Counted from the first letter of the stretch, positions 41,790-50,706 are shown. The stretch is 61,082 bases of DNA from Falsiroseomonas selenitidurans (GCF_012103215.1 NZ_JAAVNE010000032.1:1-61082), one strand, 5' to 3'. Notes: generated from the letters alone by a model not told the origin. Translations and numbers: made by a program.

Positions 41790-43372
41790 GAGCGCCGGAA
41801 GACGTTCTGCGCGCGCGTCGAGCCATCGGCCCGGGCGCGGAAGCCGAGATTGCCGCGCATCGCCCAGCTCAGCTTCGGCGTGTGCAGGGGGATGACGCCG
41901 AGATCGCCGGCGATGATCCGGGCGATGCGGCGGAAGATCTCTTCCCGCCGCGCATCGTCAAGCTCGCCCAGCCCTTCCCGCAGCAGCCCGTCCAGTTCCG
42001 GGTTCGAATACCGGCCGCTGTTGTAGGAGCCGTAGCCGCTGGCGCGGGAGAAGGTGGCGAGGCCGGCAATGATGATCGGCGAAGGCTCGCCACCGGAGGC
42101 GATCAACGTCTGCAGCCAGGCCCCCAGTTCCTGCCGGTCGGCACGGGCCTTGAGGGAAGCACCTGGCTGTGTTTCGACCTCCGGCCGGATGCCGATGCGG
42201 GTCCACATCTGCCCGATCGCCTGCGCGATGCGCGACCCGTTGGCGATGGTGTCGCTTGGCGCGCTCAGCACGATGCGGAACCCGTCAGGATAGCCTGCCG
42301 CGGCCAGCAGCGCCCGTGCCTCGCGCAGGTCGGGCTGGAACGCGGTGAGCTGCGGGTCGTGACCGAAGGCACCAGCCGGCGAAGGCTGCAGCGTCGGCTC
42401 CGCCGCGCCGCCCATGATGCGCTCCGCGATCGCCGCACGATCGATCGCCAGCGACAGCGCCCGCCGCACGCGGAGGTCGCGCAACGGGTTGCTGGCCAGG
42501 GTGCTGCCATCGGTCGCCGTCATCTGCGGCGCCGCACCTTCGCTGAAGTTCAGGCCAATATAGACCATCGCCCGCGACAGGGCCTCCGCGACGCCGAGGT
42601 TGCGGTCGCCGCGCAGACGCGGCAGGTCAGCGGCGGCGACATCCGCGATCAGGTCGAGGTCGCCCGAGATAAGGGCGGCGCTGCGCGCGGGATCCGAGGG
42701 GACCGGTCGGTATTCGACGCGCTGCCAGGCGGGCCGCTCCCCCCAATAGGTGTCATGGCGCGTCATCACGACCCGCTCCTTGTTCTCGAAGGAGACGAAG
42801 CGGAAGGGCCCGGTGCCGATCGCGGCGCGGCCATCGTTGAAATCGTTCGTCGTCGCGCTGCCGTGGATCTTCCGGCTCAGCATGAAGATGTTGCGCAGGT
42901 TGACCGGAACCAGCGGGGCCGGGCCATCCGTGTGGAAATGCAGGGTCAGCGGGTCGATGACCTCGACCCGCTTGATCTCGCGGATATAGAGCGTGAAGGG
43001 CGAGGGCGAATTGGGAATCTGGGGAATGCGGGCGATGCTGAAGGCGACATCCTCGGCATCGAAGCTTTCGCCGTTGTGGAACCTGATTCCGCTGCGCAGC
43101 TTGAACTCCCACTTGTCGCGGCCCAGCGGGCGCCAGGATTCGGCCAGCCCGGGCTTCGGGTTCAACTGCTCGTCGACGCGGACCAGCGTCTCGAACATCA
43201 TGTGACCGACGGCGATGTTCGGCGAGTAGCTGAAGAATTGCGGATCGATGGAGGTGATCGGAGCGCGCGCGCCGATCCGCAGGGTCGCATTCTCGGTGGC
43301 GAAGCCTGGCCGCGCGGCAAGGGCCATTGCGGAAAGGCTGCCGAAAAGCGCTGATCTCCGACGCAATGCCAT
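41786..43372 (-). CDS. ABC transporter solute-binding protein, family 5
   Basis: This 528-residue exported protein has a short signal (RRRSALFGSLSAMALAARPG) followed by family-5 features: SIDPQFFSYSPNIAVGHMMF, WEFKLRSGIRFHNGESFDAE, IGTGPFRFVSFENKERVVM and VRRALSLAIDRAAIAERIMG. ATG at 43372 is chosen because it yields the signal. No permease or ATPase accompanies it. It is translationally coupled to the downstream DMSP-lyase-like cupin. A betaine- or DMSP-like ligand is a hypothesis; the family usually binds peptides. Confidence 0.9.
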   Translation of the reverse strand: MALRRRSALFGSLSAMALAARPGFATENATLRIGARAPITSIDPQFFSYSPNIAVGHMMFETLVRVDEQLNPKPGLAESWRPLGRDKWEFKLRSGIRFHNGESFDAEDVAFSIARIPQIPNSPSPFTLYIREIKRVEVIDPLTLHFHTDGPAPLVPVNLRNIFMLSRKIHGSATTNDFNDGRAAIGTGPFRFVSFENKERVVMTRHDTYWGERPAWQRVEYRPVPSDPARSAALISGDLDLIADVAAADLPRLRGDRNLGVAEALSRAMVYIGLNFSEGAAPQMTATDGSTLASNPLRDLRVRRALSLAIDRAAIAERIMGGAAEPTLQPSPAGAFGHDPQLTAFQPDLREARALLAAAGYPDGFRIVLSAPSDTIANGSRIAQAIGQMWTRIGIRPEVETQPGASLKARADRQELGAWLQTLIASGGEPSPIIIAGLATFSRASGYGSYNSGRYSNPELDGLLREGLGELDDARREEIFRRIARIIAGDLGVIPLHTPKLSWAMRGNLGFRARADGSTRAQNVFRRS

Positions 43373-43531
43373 TGCCCACTCCCTTTCGGCGACGGGTGTG
43401 ATGACGCTGCTGGCCACTCTCCAGCAGCTCAGGACATCGCCGCATCCGATCCTGTCACAGGAGGTTAATCGGGGCCTTTTCCATGGCGCGCATAAGTTGT
43501 TCTTATTGAGCAAGGGCGCGACCGGTGCCCG

Positions 43532-44443
43532 CTACCCCAGCGCGGCCGCCACCGTCGGTGCCAGGCCCGCGAATTCCGCGGCGCGGGGGCTGCGGGGCCG
43601 CCAGGCGAGGGCGAGCATGCGGCCGGGGCTGGCCATGCTGTCGAGCGGACGGGTGGTGACGGGGGTGTCGCCCAGGATGCCGCCGGTGATGGCGAGGCGG
43701 GGCAGCAGGGTGACGCCCAGGCCGCCGGCGACCATTTGCACCAGGGTGTGCAGGCTGGTGGCGGCGAAGCCTTCGTCGGCCTGGCCCGCCAGGCCGCGGG
43801 GCAGGCCGCAGGCGGCTTCCGCGTGGGCGCGCAGGCAGTGCCCGTCTTCCAGCAGCAGCAGGCGTTCGCCGGCCAGCGCCGAAACCGGCACCGAATCGCG
43901 TTCCGCCAGGTGGTGGCCTTCCGGCAGGGCGAGTTCAAAGGGGTCGGTGGCCAGCGGCAGGGTTTCCATGGTGCCGGCGACGGGCAGGGCCAGCAGCAGC
44001 AGGTCGAGGCGCCCGGCTTCCAGCCCGGCCACCAGGCGTTCCGTCAGGTCCTCGCGCAGCCACAGGCGCAGGCGCGGGTAGTTGTTGCGCAGGGCGGGCA
44101 TCAGCCGTGGCAGCAGGAAGGGGCCGATGGTGGGGATGACACCGAGGCGCAGCGGGCCGGAGAGCGGGTCGCGCGCCGCGGCCGCGGTTTCCGCCACGGC
44201 TTCCAGCGCGGCGAGCGCGGCGCGGGCGCGGCCCACCAGTTCCAGGCCGAGCGGCGTGAAGACCGGCCGCTTCACCGCCGAGCCGCGTTCGAGGAGGGAG
44301 GCGGCGAGTTGGCGCTCCAGCGCGATCAACCCGGCGGAGAGGGTGGATTGGGTGACGGCGCAGGCGGCGGCGGCGCGGCCGAAATGGCCATGGTCGGCCA
44401 GCGCCACCAGATAGCGGAGTTGCTGCGGGCTCGGCAGGAGCAT
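43532..44443 (-). CDS. oxyR: Hydrogen-peroxide-sensing LysR regulator OxyR
   Basis: This 303-residue LysR protein has HTH LVALADHGHFGRAAAACAVT, then QSTLSAGLIALERQLAASLL, and an effector domain in which LLLEDGHCLRAHAEAACG places Cys203 and Cys212 nine residues apart, the same spacing as the redox pair Cys199/Cys208 of E. coli OxyR. It is divergent from ahpC-ahpD across 128 bp containing a LysR-type inverted repeat. Peroxide would form the disulfide and activate ahpCD. Confidence 0.9.
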   Translation of the reverse strand: MLLPSPQQLRYLVALADHGHFGRAAAACAVTQSTLSAGLIALERQLAASLLERGSAVKRPVFTPLGLELVGRARAALAALEAVAETAAAARDPLSGPLRLGVIPTIGPFLLPRLMPALRNNYPRLRLWLREDLTERLVAGLEAGRLDLLLLALPVAGTMETLPLATDPFELALPEGHHLAERDSVPVSALAGERLLLLEDGHCLRAHAEAACGLPRGLAGQADEGFAATSLHTLVQMVAGGLGVTLLPRLAITGGILGDTPVTTRPLDSMASPGRMLALAWRPRSPRAAEFAGLAPTVAAALG

Positions 44444-44459
44444 GATCGATGAAACCGAT

Positions 44460-44510
44460 TGAATCCTGGAAAACTATTCATTGGCACGCTTTGCTGCACT
44501 GCGCCATATC
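44460..44510 (+). promoter_or_regulatory. OxyR box and ahpC promoter
   Basis: TGAAT (44460-44464) and ATTCA (44476-44480) are separated by 11 bp, a T-N11-A LysR box. It directly abuts a -35-like TTGGCA (44481-44486), followed 18 bp later by CATATC (44505-44510). This is the geometry of activator contact with RNA polymerase. An additional ATCG-N7-CGAT lies at 44445-44459, near the oxyR start, and could mediate autoregulation. Confidence 0.5.
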
Positions 44511-44571
44511 CGCGCCGTGGCGGCCAAGGCCGTGACGCGAACCGGACCACCCCTCCCCAGGAGATGACCGC

Positions 44572-45147
44572 ATGCTGACCGTTGGCGACAAGTTCCCCGC
44601 CTTCAAGCTGGCCGCCGTGAAGGCGGGCAAGGAGGGCCTGCTGGGCCCGGGCAAGTCCTTCACCGAGATCAGCGAGACGACGGATTCCGGCAAGTGGAAG
44701 GTCGTCTTCTTCTGGCCGAAGGACTTCACCTTCATCTGCCCGACCGAGATCGCGGCCTTCGGCAAGCTGGCCGGCGAGTTCGCGGATCGTGACACCGTGG
44801 TGTACGGCGTGTCCACGGACAGCGAGTTCGTGCACCTGAACTGGCGCGTCTACAACGAGGATATCCGCAACCTCGAGATCCCGATGCTTGCCGACCTGAA
44901 GCGCGAGCTGTCCGCGGCGCTGGGCATCCTGGACAAGGCCGAGGGCGTGCCGCTGCGCGCGACCTTCATCGTCGATCCGGATGGCACCATCCAGTGGGCG
45001 GCGGTGAACGGGCTGAATGTGGGCCGCAACCCGCAGGAAGTGCTGCGCGTGCTGGACGCGCTGCAGACGGACGAGCTCTGCCCCTGCAACTGGGAGAAGG
45101 GCAAGGACGTGCTGAAGCCGCAGGAGCTGTTCGAGAAGGCGGCCTGA
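44572..45147 (+). CDS. ahpC: Alkyl hydroperoxide reductase C (2-Cys peroxiredoxin)
   Basis: This 191-residue peroxiredoxin reduces peroxides. The peroxidatic Cys56 lies in PKDFTFICPTEIAAF, and the C-terminal ELCPCNWEKGKDVLK carries the resolving cysteines (170/172), a CPC form seen in actinobacterial-type AhpC partnered by AhpD. It lacks an adjacent ahpF, and ahpD follows 131 bp downstream, so AhpD is the likely reductant. It is divergent from oxyR. Confidence 0.95.
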   Translation: MLTVGDKFPAFKLAAVKAGKEGLLGPGKSFTEISETTDSGKWKVVFFWPKDFTFICPTEIAAFGKLAGEFADRDTVVYGVSTDSEFVHLNWRVYNEDIRNLEIPMLADLKRELSAALGILDKAEGVPLRATFIVDPDGTIQWAAVNGLNVGRNPQEVLRVLDALQTDELCPCNWEKGKDVLKPQELFEKAA

Positions 45148-45278
45148 GGCCGTCATTTCGACCCTTCCTGCGTGATACCGGGGGGGCCGACCGGCCCCTC
45201 CGCCTGCCCCGCCTGCCGGCGCCTTGCCGGTCAGGGCCCGTGTGGCGTCCCCTCCCCCGCCCTGTTGAGGTCCCTCCC

Positions 45279-45830
45279 ATGTCGCTCGAACAGATCCGCG
45301 CCCGGCTGCCCGACTATGCCCGGGACCTGAAGCTGAACATCGGTTCCCTGGCCACCGAGCCGGCGCTGACGCAGCAGCAGCGGGCCGGCACTTTCGTCGC
45401 CTCCGCCATTGCCAGCCGGAATGCGGCGCTGACGGCGGCGCTGGTCGCCGAGTTCGGCGCGCAGCTGTCGCCGGAGGCGCTGACCGCCGCCAAGGCCGCG
45501 GCTGCCATCATGGGCATGAACAATGTCTATTACCGCTTCACGCATCTGGTGGGTGGCGATTACCCGAACATGCCGGCGAAGCTGCGGATGAACGTCATGG
45601 CCAAGCCGGGCGTGGAGAAGGTGGATTTCGAACTGTGGTCGCTGGCGGTCTCCGCCATCAACGGCTGCGGCATGTGCATGGAAAGCCACGAGAAGATCGT
45701 GCTGCATGGCGGGCTGAGCAAGGAACAGGTGCAGGCCGCGGTGCGCATCGCCGCCGTGGTCCATGCCGTCGCCGCAACGCTGGATGCGGAGGATGCGGTG
45801 GCGGGGAGCGTCCAGGCCGCCGCCGCTTGA
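45279..45830 (+). CDS. ahpD: Alkylhydroperoxidase AhpD
   Basis: This 183-residue all-helical AhpD-fold enzyme has the redox CxxC in INGCGMCMESHEKIVLHGG (Cys130, Cys133) with Glu135 and His137 of the proton-relay system. It recycles AhpC, normally with lipoamide-linked electrons. ATG at 45279 gives the family length. Its final codons (Ala-Ala-Ala-stop) lie inside the first unit of a tandem 26-bp repeat array, so the array begins within the gene. Confidence 0.93.
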   Translation: MSLEQIRARLPDYARDLKLNIGSLATEPALTQQQRAGTFVASAIASRNAALTAALVAEFGAQLSPEALTAAKAAAAIMGMNNVYYRFTHLVGGDYPNMPAKLRMNVMAKPGVEKVDFELWSLAVSAINGCGMCMESHEKIVLHGGLSKEQVQAAVRIAAVVHAVAATLDAEDAVAGSVQAAAA

Positions 45831-45948
45831 GGCGGTTCCGGTTCGCCGCCGCATGAGGCGGTTCCGGTTCGCCACCGCTTGAGGCGATATCGGTTCTCCG
45901 CCGCTTGAGGCGATATCGGTTCGCCGCCGCCTGAGGCGATTTCGGTTC
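45819..45948. repeat. Five tandem 26-bp repeats
   Basis: Units start at 45819, 45845, 45871, 45897 and 45923, followed by a partial sixth at 45949. The consensus is GCCGCCGCTTGAGGCG then ATATCGGTTC, with changes such as GTTCC for ATATC in the first two. Each unit includes the inverted pair CCGCC...GGCGG. There are no spacers, so this is not a CRISPR. The array overlaps the ahpD stop and ends 68 bp before the EAL gene start. Confidence 0.92.
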
Positions 45949-46016
45949 GCCGCCGCCGGCCTGGTTCCGGCGGCGGCGCACACCTTTCCGAAACGCCTGC
46001 GCGGCTAGTTTGCCGC

Positions 46017-47549
46017 ATGGCCGAAACCAGACCCGCCCGCCCCCTCGGAGACCGCGAGCGGTTCGTGGCCTTCGCCTTCGCAGCCGCCGACCTGCTGGTG
46101 GAAGTGGCGGAGGATGGCCGGATCGGCTTCGCCGCCGGCGCCTTCCGCGCACGCCTCGGCCAGCCGCCGGAAGCCTTCCTGGGCAGCGAGCCGGAACGCA
46201 TGATCGCGCCGGAGGATCGCCCGGCCTTCGCCGCGGCCCTGGCCATGCTGCCCGGCCGCGGCCGGCTGGCGCCCACCGCCTTCCGCCTGGCGGATGCCGC
46301 GCACACGCCCTTCTCCGTCTCCGGCCTGCACCTGCTCTCGGCCGATGACGCGGCGCGGCTCTGCCTGGCCTTCGCGCCCCTGCCGGCACCGCCCGACCTG
46401 CGCCCGGCCGATGCCGCCGCCCTGCTGCGCGAAGCCGGGCAGCGGCTGCGCGGTGGCCAGGCGGAGGAGCTGGCCCTGATCGACCTGCCCGGCGCCGCAC
46501 CGGCGGAAGCGGTGCTGGAGCGGCTGATGCTGGACAATGCCGGGCTGATGGCGGCGGAAATCGCCCCGGGGCGCTATGGCGTGCTGGCGGGCGAAGGCTC
46601 GGCGCTGCCGGATCTGGCGGATCTGGCCGGGCGGCTGGAAGGGCTGCTGGGGCCGGATTCGCGCAGCCCCGCCGTCACCGCCATCCGGCTTGCGGCAGAC
46701 GGCCTCACCCCGGCCCAGGCAGCGCGCGCCCTGCGCCATGGCCTGGGCGCCTTCGCCCGCTTCGGCGCGGCGGGCCTGCGCGATGCGGGGTTCGAGGATG
46801 GGCTGGGTGGCGTCGTCGCCCGCGTCACCCAGCGCGCGGGGGCGCTGCGGCTGGCCATCGCGCAGCGGCGCTTCCGGCTGGATTTCCAGCCGATCGTGGA
46901 CCTCGCCCGGCGCCGGCTGCACCACCATGAGGCGCTGATCCGCCTGGCGCCCGGCGTGCTGCAGCCCGGCGAAGGCCCGCAGGACTTCATCTCCCTGGCG
47001 GAGACGGTGGGCCTGACGGAGGAGCTGGACCTGGCGGTGGCGGCGCTGGCCATCTCGGCCGCCGTGGCGGTGCCGCAGGGCCAGCACATCGCCTTCAACA
47101 TCTCCGGCCTCTCCGCCCAGTCGCCCCGCTTCCGCACGCGGCTGCATGCGCTGCTGGACGGCAACCGGATCGGCGCCGGGCGGGTAATGGTGGAACTGAC
47201 GGAAAGCGCCGAGATCGAGGACGATGCCGAAGCTGCCACCACGCTGCGCAGCCTGCGGGAGCGGGGCGTGCCGGTGTGCATCGACGATTTCGGCGCCGGT
47301 GCCGCCGCCTTCCGCTACCTCAAGGCCTTCCCGACCGACTATGTGAAGGTGGATGGCGCCTATGTGCAGGCGGCACTGAGCAGCGAAAGGGACCGCAGCT
47401 TCGTCGCCGCCATGGTGGACCTGTCGCTGGCCGTGGGTGCGCAGGTGGTGGCGGAGCGCATCGAGACGGAGGAAGCGGCGCAGGCGATGCAGTCGCTCGG
47501 CGTGCATTTCGGCCAGGGCTGGCTGTTCGGCCGCCCCGGCCCGTTGTAG
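46017..47549 (+). CDS. EAL-domain c-di-GMP phosphodiesterase
   Basis: This 510-residue protein has a PAS-like N-terminal sensor (about 15-120), a degenerate middle region (about 130-265, possibly a decayed GGDEF), and a C-terminal EAL domain with EAL at 305-307 (HHHEALIRL), Asn in AFNISGLSAQ, ELTESAEI, the DD pair in CIDDFGAGAAAFRYLK, Lys in YVKVDGAYV, VVAERIETEE and QGWLFGRP. All catalytic positions appear to be kept, so it should hydrolyse c-di-GMP. No signal peptide or membrane segment is seen. It opposes the PleD-type cyclase encoded at 28796. Confidence 0.9.
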   Translation: MAETRPARPLGDRERFVAFAFAAADLLVEVAEDGRIGFAAGAFRARLGQPPEAFLGSEPERMIAPEDRPAFAAALAMLPGRGRLAPTAFRLADAAHTPFSVSGLHLLSADDAARLCLAFAPLPAPPDLRPADAAALLREAGQRLRGGQAEELALIDLPGAAPAEAVLERLMLDNAGLMAAEIAPGRYGVLAGEGSALPDLADLAGRLEGLLGPDSRSPAVTAIRLAADGLTPAQAARALRHGLGAFARFGAAGLRDAGFEDGLGGVVARVTQRAGALRLAIAQRRFRLDFQPIVDLARRRLHHHEALIRLAPGVLQPGEGPQDFISLAETVGLTEELDLAVAALAISAAVAVPQGQHIAFNISGLSAQSPRFRTRLHALLDGNRIGAGRVMVELTESAEIEDDAEAATTLRSLRERGVPVCIDDFGAGAAAFRYLKAFPTDYVKVDGAYVQAALSSERDRSFVAAMVDLSLAVGAQVVAERIETEEAAQAMQSLGVHFGQGWLFGRPGPL

Positions 47550-47569
47550 GCGCCAGGGCGGAAGCCGCC

Positions 47570-48850
47570 CTATCCCCCGTAGCCCGCCACCCGCGGCAGC
47601 CACAGCGCGATGTCGGGGAAGGCGATCAGCATCGCCGTGCCGAAGGCCAGCATCAGCATGTAGGGGTAGATGCTGCGATTCACCTCGGCCAGCGGCGCGC
47701 CGGTGATGGCCTTGATGACCACGAGGTTCAGCGCCACGGGCGGCGAGATCAGCGCCATCTCCAGGCTCAATGTCAGCAGGATGCCGTACCAGACCTTGTC
47801 GATGCCGAGCACGCCCAGCAGCGGCAGGATCGCCGGCATGGTCAGCAGGATGATGGAGAAGCTCTCCAGCACCAGCCCCAGCAGGAAAAGCAGCACCATC
47901 ATGGCAATCAGGAAGCCGGTCCGGCCCAGGCCGAAATCGGCGACGAGCCGCGTCAGCTCCTGCGGCACCTGCAGCTTGGTCAGCATGTAGCCGTAGATGG
48001 CGGCGCCGGCGATGATCATCAGCAGCATGGCGGAGGTGCGCGTCGCCTCCCCCACCCCCTGGATCAGGTCGCGCCAGGTCAGGGTGCGGTAGATCAGGGC
48101 TGCGATCAGCAGGGCGTAGATGGTGCCGGTGCCGGCCGCCTCCGTCGCGGTGAAGATGCCGAGATAGATGCCGCCGAGCACGAAGATGGGCAGCGACAGC
48201 GACCAGCCCGCGCGCATCACCGCCCTCTGCGCCGATTCCGGCACCGGCTCATCGGCCGGGACCGTGGCGCGGCCCTCGGTGATGAAGCAGTAGCCGGCGA
48301 ACATCGCCGCCATCAGCAGCCCCGGGATCAGCCCCGCCAGGAACAGCGCGGCGACCGAGGTTTCCGTGACATAGGCGTAGAGCACCATCGGCGCGGAGGG
48401 CGGGATCAGGATGCCTAGCGTGCCGCCACCGGCCACCACGCCGAAGGCACCGCGGCGGGACATGCCGTAGCGCAGCATCTGCGGGATGGCGATCTTGCCG
48501 ATGGTGAGCGCGGTGGCCACGGAACTGCCGCTGATGGCGGCGAAGATGGTGCAGGCGGCCACCGTGGCGATGCCGACGCCGCCGCGCACGCGCCGCAGCA
48601 GCGCGAAGGCGGCGTTGTAGAGGTCGTCCACCACGCGGCCGCGCACCATGATGTGCGCCATCAGCATGAACAGCGGGATCGCCACCAGCAGGTAGCCGTC
48701 CAGCTTGCCCACCACCATCTCGCCCAGCGCCGGCACCGCGCCCTCGGTCCAGAACAGGACGCCGAGCGGCAGCAGGAACAGCGCCGCGAACATCGGCATG
48801 CCGAGATACAGCAGCGCCACCAGGCCGCCGAGCAGCAGGAAGAAGGTCAC
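47570..48850 (-). CDS. dctM: TRAP transporter large permease (DctM/SiaM type)
   Basis: This 426-residue membrane protein of the DctM family has about 12 hydrophobic segments. It contains FAAISGSSVATALTIGKIAIPQM, GTLGILIPPSAPMVLYAYVT and MALISPPVALNLVVIKAIT, the conserved loops of the Na+-coupled transport subunit. It forms the translocation pathway with the small permease and receives substrate from DctP. It starts 7 bp after dctQ. The ligand of the system is unknown. Confidence 0.93.
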   Translation of the reverse strand: MTFFLLLGGLVALLYLGMPMFAALFLLPLGVLFWTEGAVPALGEMVVGKLDGYLLVAIPLFMLMAHIMVRGRVVDDLYNAAFALLRRVRGGVGIATVAACTIFAAISGSSVATALTIGKIAIPQMLRYGMSRRGAFGVVAGGGTLGILIPPSAPMVLYAYVTETSVAALFLAGLIPGLLMAAMFAGYCFITEGRATVPADEPVPESAQRAVMRAGWSLSLPIFVLGGIYLGIFTATEAAGTGTIYALLIAALIYRTLTWRDLIQGVGEATRTSAMLLMIIAGAAIYGYMLTKLQVPQELTRLVADFGLGRTGFLIAMMVLLFLLGLVLESFSIILLTMPAILPLLGVLGIDKVWYGILLTLSLEMALISPPVALNLVVIKAITGAPLAEVNRSIYPYMLMLAFGTAMLIAFPDIALWLPRVAGYGG

Positions 48851-48857
48851 GCGCGCC

Positions 48858-49400
48858 TCACTCCGCCCGGGCGAGCGGGTCGCGCGGGATCTCCTCGGTG
48901 TCGTCGGGCAGATGCGCCGGCGCCAGACCCAGCAGCAGCAGCAGGCTCTGCGCCAAGGCCACCAGCAGCAGCAGCGCCGCGCCCACCGGCAGCAGCGCCT
49001 GGACCCACCAGGCCGGCACGCCTTCCAGATCCGTCATCATGCCGATCATGCGGCTGAACTCGACCATCTCGATGCCCGCATCCAGCAGCACCGCGGCGAC
49101 CGCAGCGACCGACAGCGTGCCCAGCAGATGCGCCGCCCAGGCCAACCGCGGGCCGAGCCGGCTGCGGGCGACATCCACGCCTATATGCTCGAAGCGGCGC
49201 TGCGCCTCGGGTGCCGCCAGCATCACCACGCCCACCACCAGCCAGCCGGCGACCTTGTCGGTCCAGGGCTCCGGCTGGCCCAGCAGGTAGCGCATGCCGA
49301 CCGCGTAGCCGACGAGTGCCACGCAGAGCACCGTCAGCACCGCGCCCAGCGCGCCGGCGAAGCGCGCCACCAATCCCACGGCGCGCTCCACCATCCGCAT
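48858..49400 (-). CDS. dctQ: TRAP transporter small permease (DctQ type)
   Basis: This 180-residue four-helix membrane protein has VLCVALVGYAVGMRYLLGQPEPWTDKVAGW early on, the typical DctQ region with the conserved Arg and E-x-W-x-D/E. It caps and scaffolds the large permease. It lies 2 bp after dctP and 7 bp before dctM, in transcription order. Confidence 0.88.
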   Translation of the reverse strand: MRMVERAVGLVARFAGALGAVLTVLCVALVGYAVGMRYLLGQPEPWTDKVAGWLVVGVVMLAAPEAQRRFEHIGVDVARSRLGPRLAWAAHLLGTLSVAAVAAVLLDAGIEMVEFSRMIGMMTDLEGVPAWWVQALLPVGAALLLLVALAQSLLLLLGLAPAHLPDDTEEIPRDPLARAE

Positions 49401-49402
49401 GA

Positions 49403-50407
49403 TCAGGCCGTCGGGATCGCGCGCAGCAGCTCGATGGAGCGCGGCCCGCCTTCCGGCGCCAGGCGGTTGAAGGCGGCGATCACCGGCGGCTGCATCGTCG
49501 CGGTCCAGGTGGCAGTCTCGGCCGCCGTCTGCTCATGGATCGTCATGCCGCGCTCGCGCAGCGTGCCGACGGCGGAAGCGGCGGTGGCCTCGGTGACGTC
49601 CATCTGGTCCTGCTCCGCCTTGCGGGCGGCGGCCTCGATCGCGGCGCGGTGCGGCGCGGCCAGCCCGCTGAACCAGCGCGGGTTCACATAGACATGGCTG
49701 ATGACGGAGAAATACGGCGCCACGGTGCCGAACTTCTGGATCTCGTAGTAGCGGCGGGACACGGCGGCGGAGACATCCGTCAGCCCCGCATCCAACACGC
49801 CGGATTGCAGCGCGGGCGAAACCTCCGGCCCCGGCATCGCGGAGGGCGCGGCGCCGACGGCGGTCAGCGCATGGTCGGTCAGCGCGTTCAGACCGCGGAT
49901 CTTCATGCCCTGGAAGTCGGCCAGGGTGATGATCGGCTTGCGGTTGGAGGTGAAGATGCTCTGCCGCGTGGTGTAGAGCCACATCAGGTTCATCACGGCG
50001 CGGCGCGCCAGCAGCCCTTCCAGGAACTTCGCCGCCTCGCTGCCCGGGAAGCGGCGGATCTTCGCGATGTCGGTGAACAGGTAGGGGATGGTGGGGGCGT
50101 TCATTTCCGGGATGGTGGTGCCCCATTGGAAATTCACCGCCGCCGCGGCCTCGAAGGCGCCGCGCGCGACGCCGGGGAAGTTCTCGCCGGCCTTGGCGAG
50201 CTGTTCCGCCGGGAAGACCTGCACGGCCACCTGGCCATTGCTGCGCGCCTTCACATCCTCGGCGAAGGCGGCGATGACGCGGGCATTGTGGTGCGCGGGC
50301 GGGAATTGGTGCGACAGGCGCATGGTCACCGCGGCCTGCGCGGCGGCGGGGCGCAGGGCGGGTGCGGCCAGGGCGGCACTGGCGGCAAGCAGGTGGCGGC
50401 GGCGCAT
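49403..50407 (-). CDS. dctP: TRAP transporter solute-binding protein (DctP family)
   Basis: This 334-residue periplasmic receptor has signal RRRHLLAASAALAAPALRPA (cleavage near AAAQA), then MRLSHQFPPAHHNARVIAAF, VFPAEQLAKAGENFPGVARG, and FQGMKIRGLNALTDHALTAV with the Arg that normally salt-bridges a carboxylate ligand. It is first in a dctPQM operon, 111 bp downstream of tRNA-Val. The ligand is probably an organic acid; which one is not evident. Confidence 0.92.
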   Translation of the reverse strand: MRRRHLLAASAALAAPALRPAAAQAAVTMRLSHQFPPAHHNARVIAAFAEDVKARSNGQVAVQVFPAEQLAKAGENFPGVARGAFEAAAAVNFQWGTTIPEMNAPTIPYLFTDIAKIRRFPGSEAAKFLEGLLARRAVMNLMWLYTTRQSIFTSNRKPIITLADFQGMKIRGLNALTDHALTAVGAAPSAMPGPEVSPALQSGVLDAGLTDVSAAVSRRYYEIQKFGTVAPYFSVISHVYVNPRWFSGLAAPHRAAIEAAARKAEQDQMDVTEATAASAVGTLRERGMTIHEQTAAETATWTATMQPPVIAAFNRLAPEGGPRSIELLRAIPTA

Positions 50408-50517
50408 GATGTTGTTCCTCCCGAATGGTGGGCCAGGAATGCGTCAGGCCGCGCCGCCGGTCAACGCTGCCGCAAGGGGCAATCGCCGGACCGGTCTCAG
50501 GCTGGGAGGGGGCTGGA

Positions 50518-50592
50518 TGGTGGGCGCGACAGGGATTGAACCTGTGACCCCCGCCGTGTCAAGGCGATGCTCTACCGCTGAGCTACGCGCCC
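50518..50592 (-). tRNA. tRNA-Val (GAC), CCA encoded
   Basis: The minus strand folds into a full cloverleaf: acceptor GGGCGCG/CGCGCCC, D arm GCTC...GAGC, anticodon stem TCGCC/GGCGG with loop TTGACAC (anticodon GAC), and T arm ACAGG-TTCAATC-CCTGT. The discriminator is A and the terminal CCA is encoded (50518-50520). Length is 75 nt. Confidence 0.97.
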
Positions 50593-50706
50593 ATCCAGGG
50601 GCGTGGAGATAGCCAAGCGGCGCAGCTTGCGCAAGCCCGCCGGCTCGAAGGATGCGGGCACGGGGGATGACAAGCCGGCCCCCGCTGTGGCTTCATCGAC
50701 GGCTCG

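Noticed and set aside
44481..44497. Sigma-54-like promoter TTGGCACGCTTTGC upstream of ahpC
   Set aside because: TGGCAC and TTGC are only 3 bp apart rather than 5, so the GG/GC spacing is wrong, and no enhancer-binding protein gene is near. A sigma-70 promoter with an OxyR box explains the region better.
45819..45948. CRISPR-like array
   Set aside because: The 26-bp units are directly adjacent without unique spacers, and no cas genes are present. It is a simple tandem repeat.
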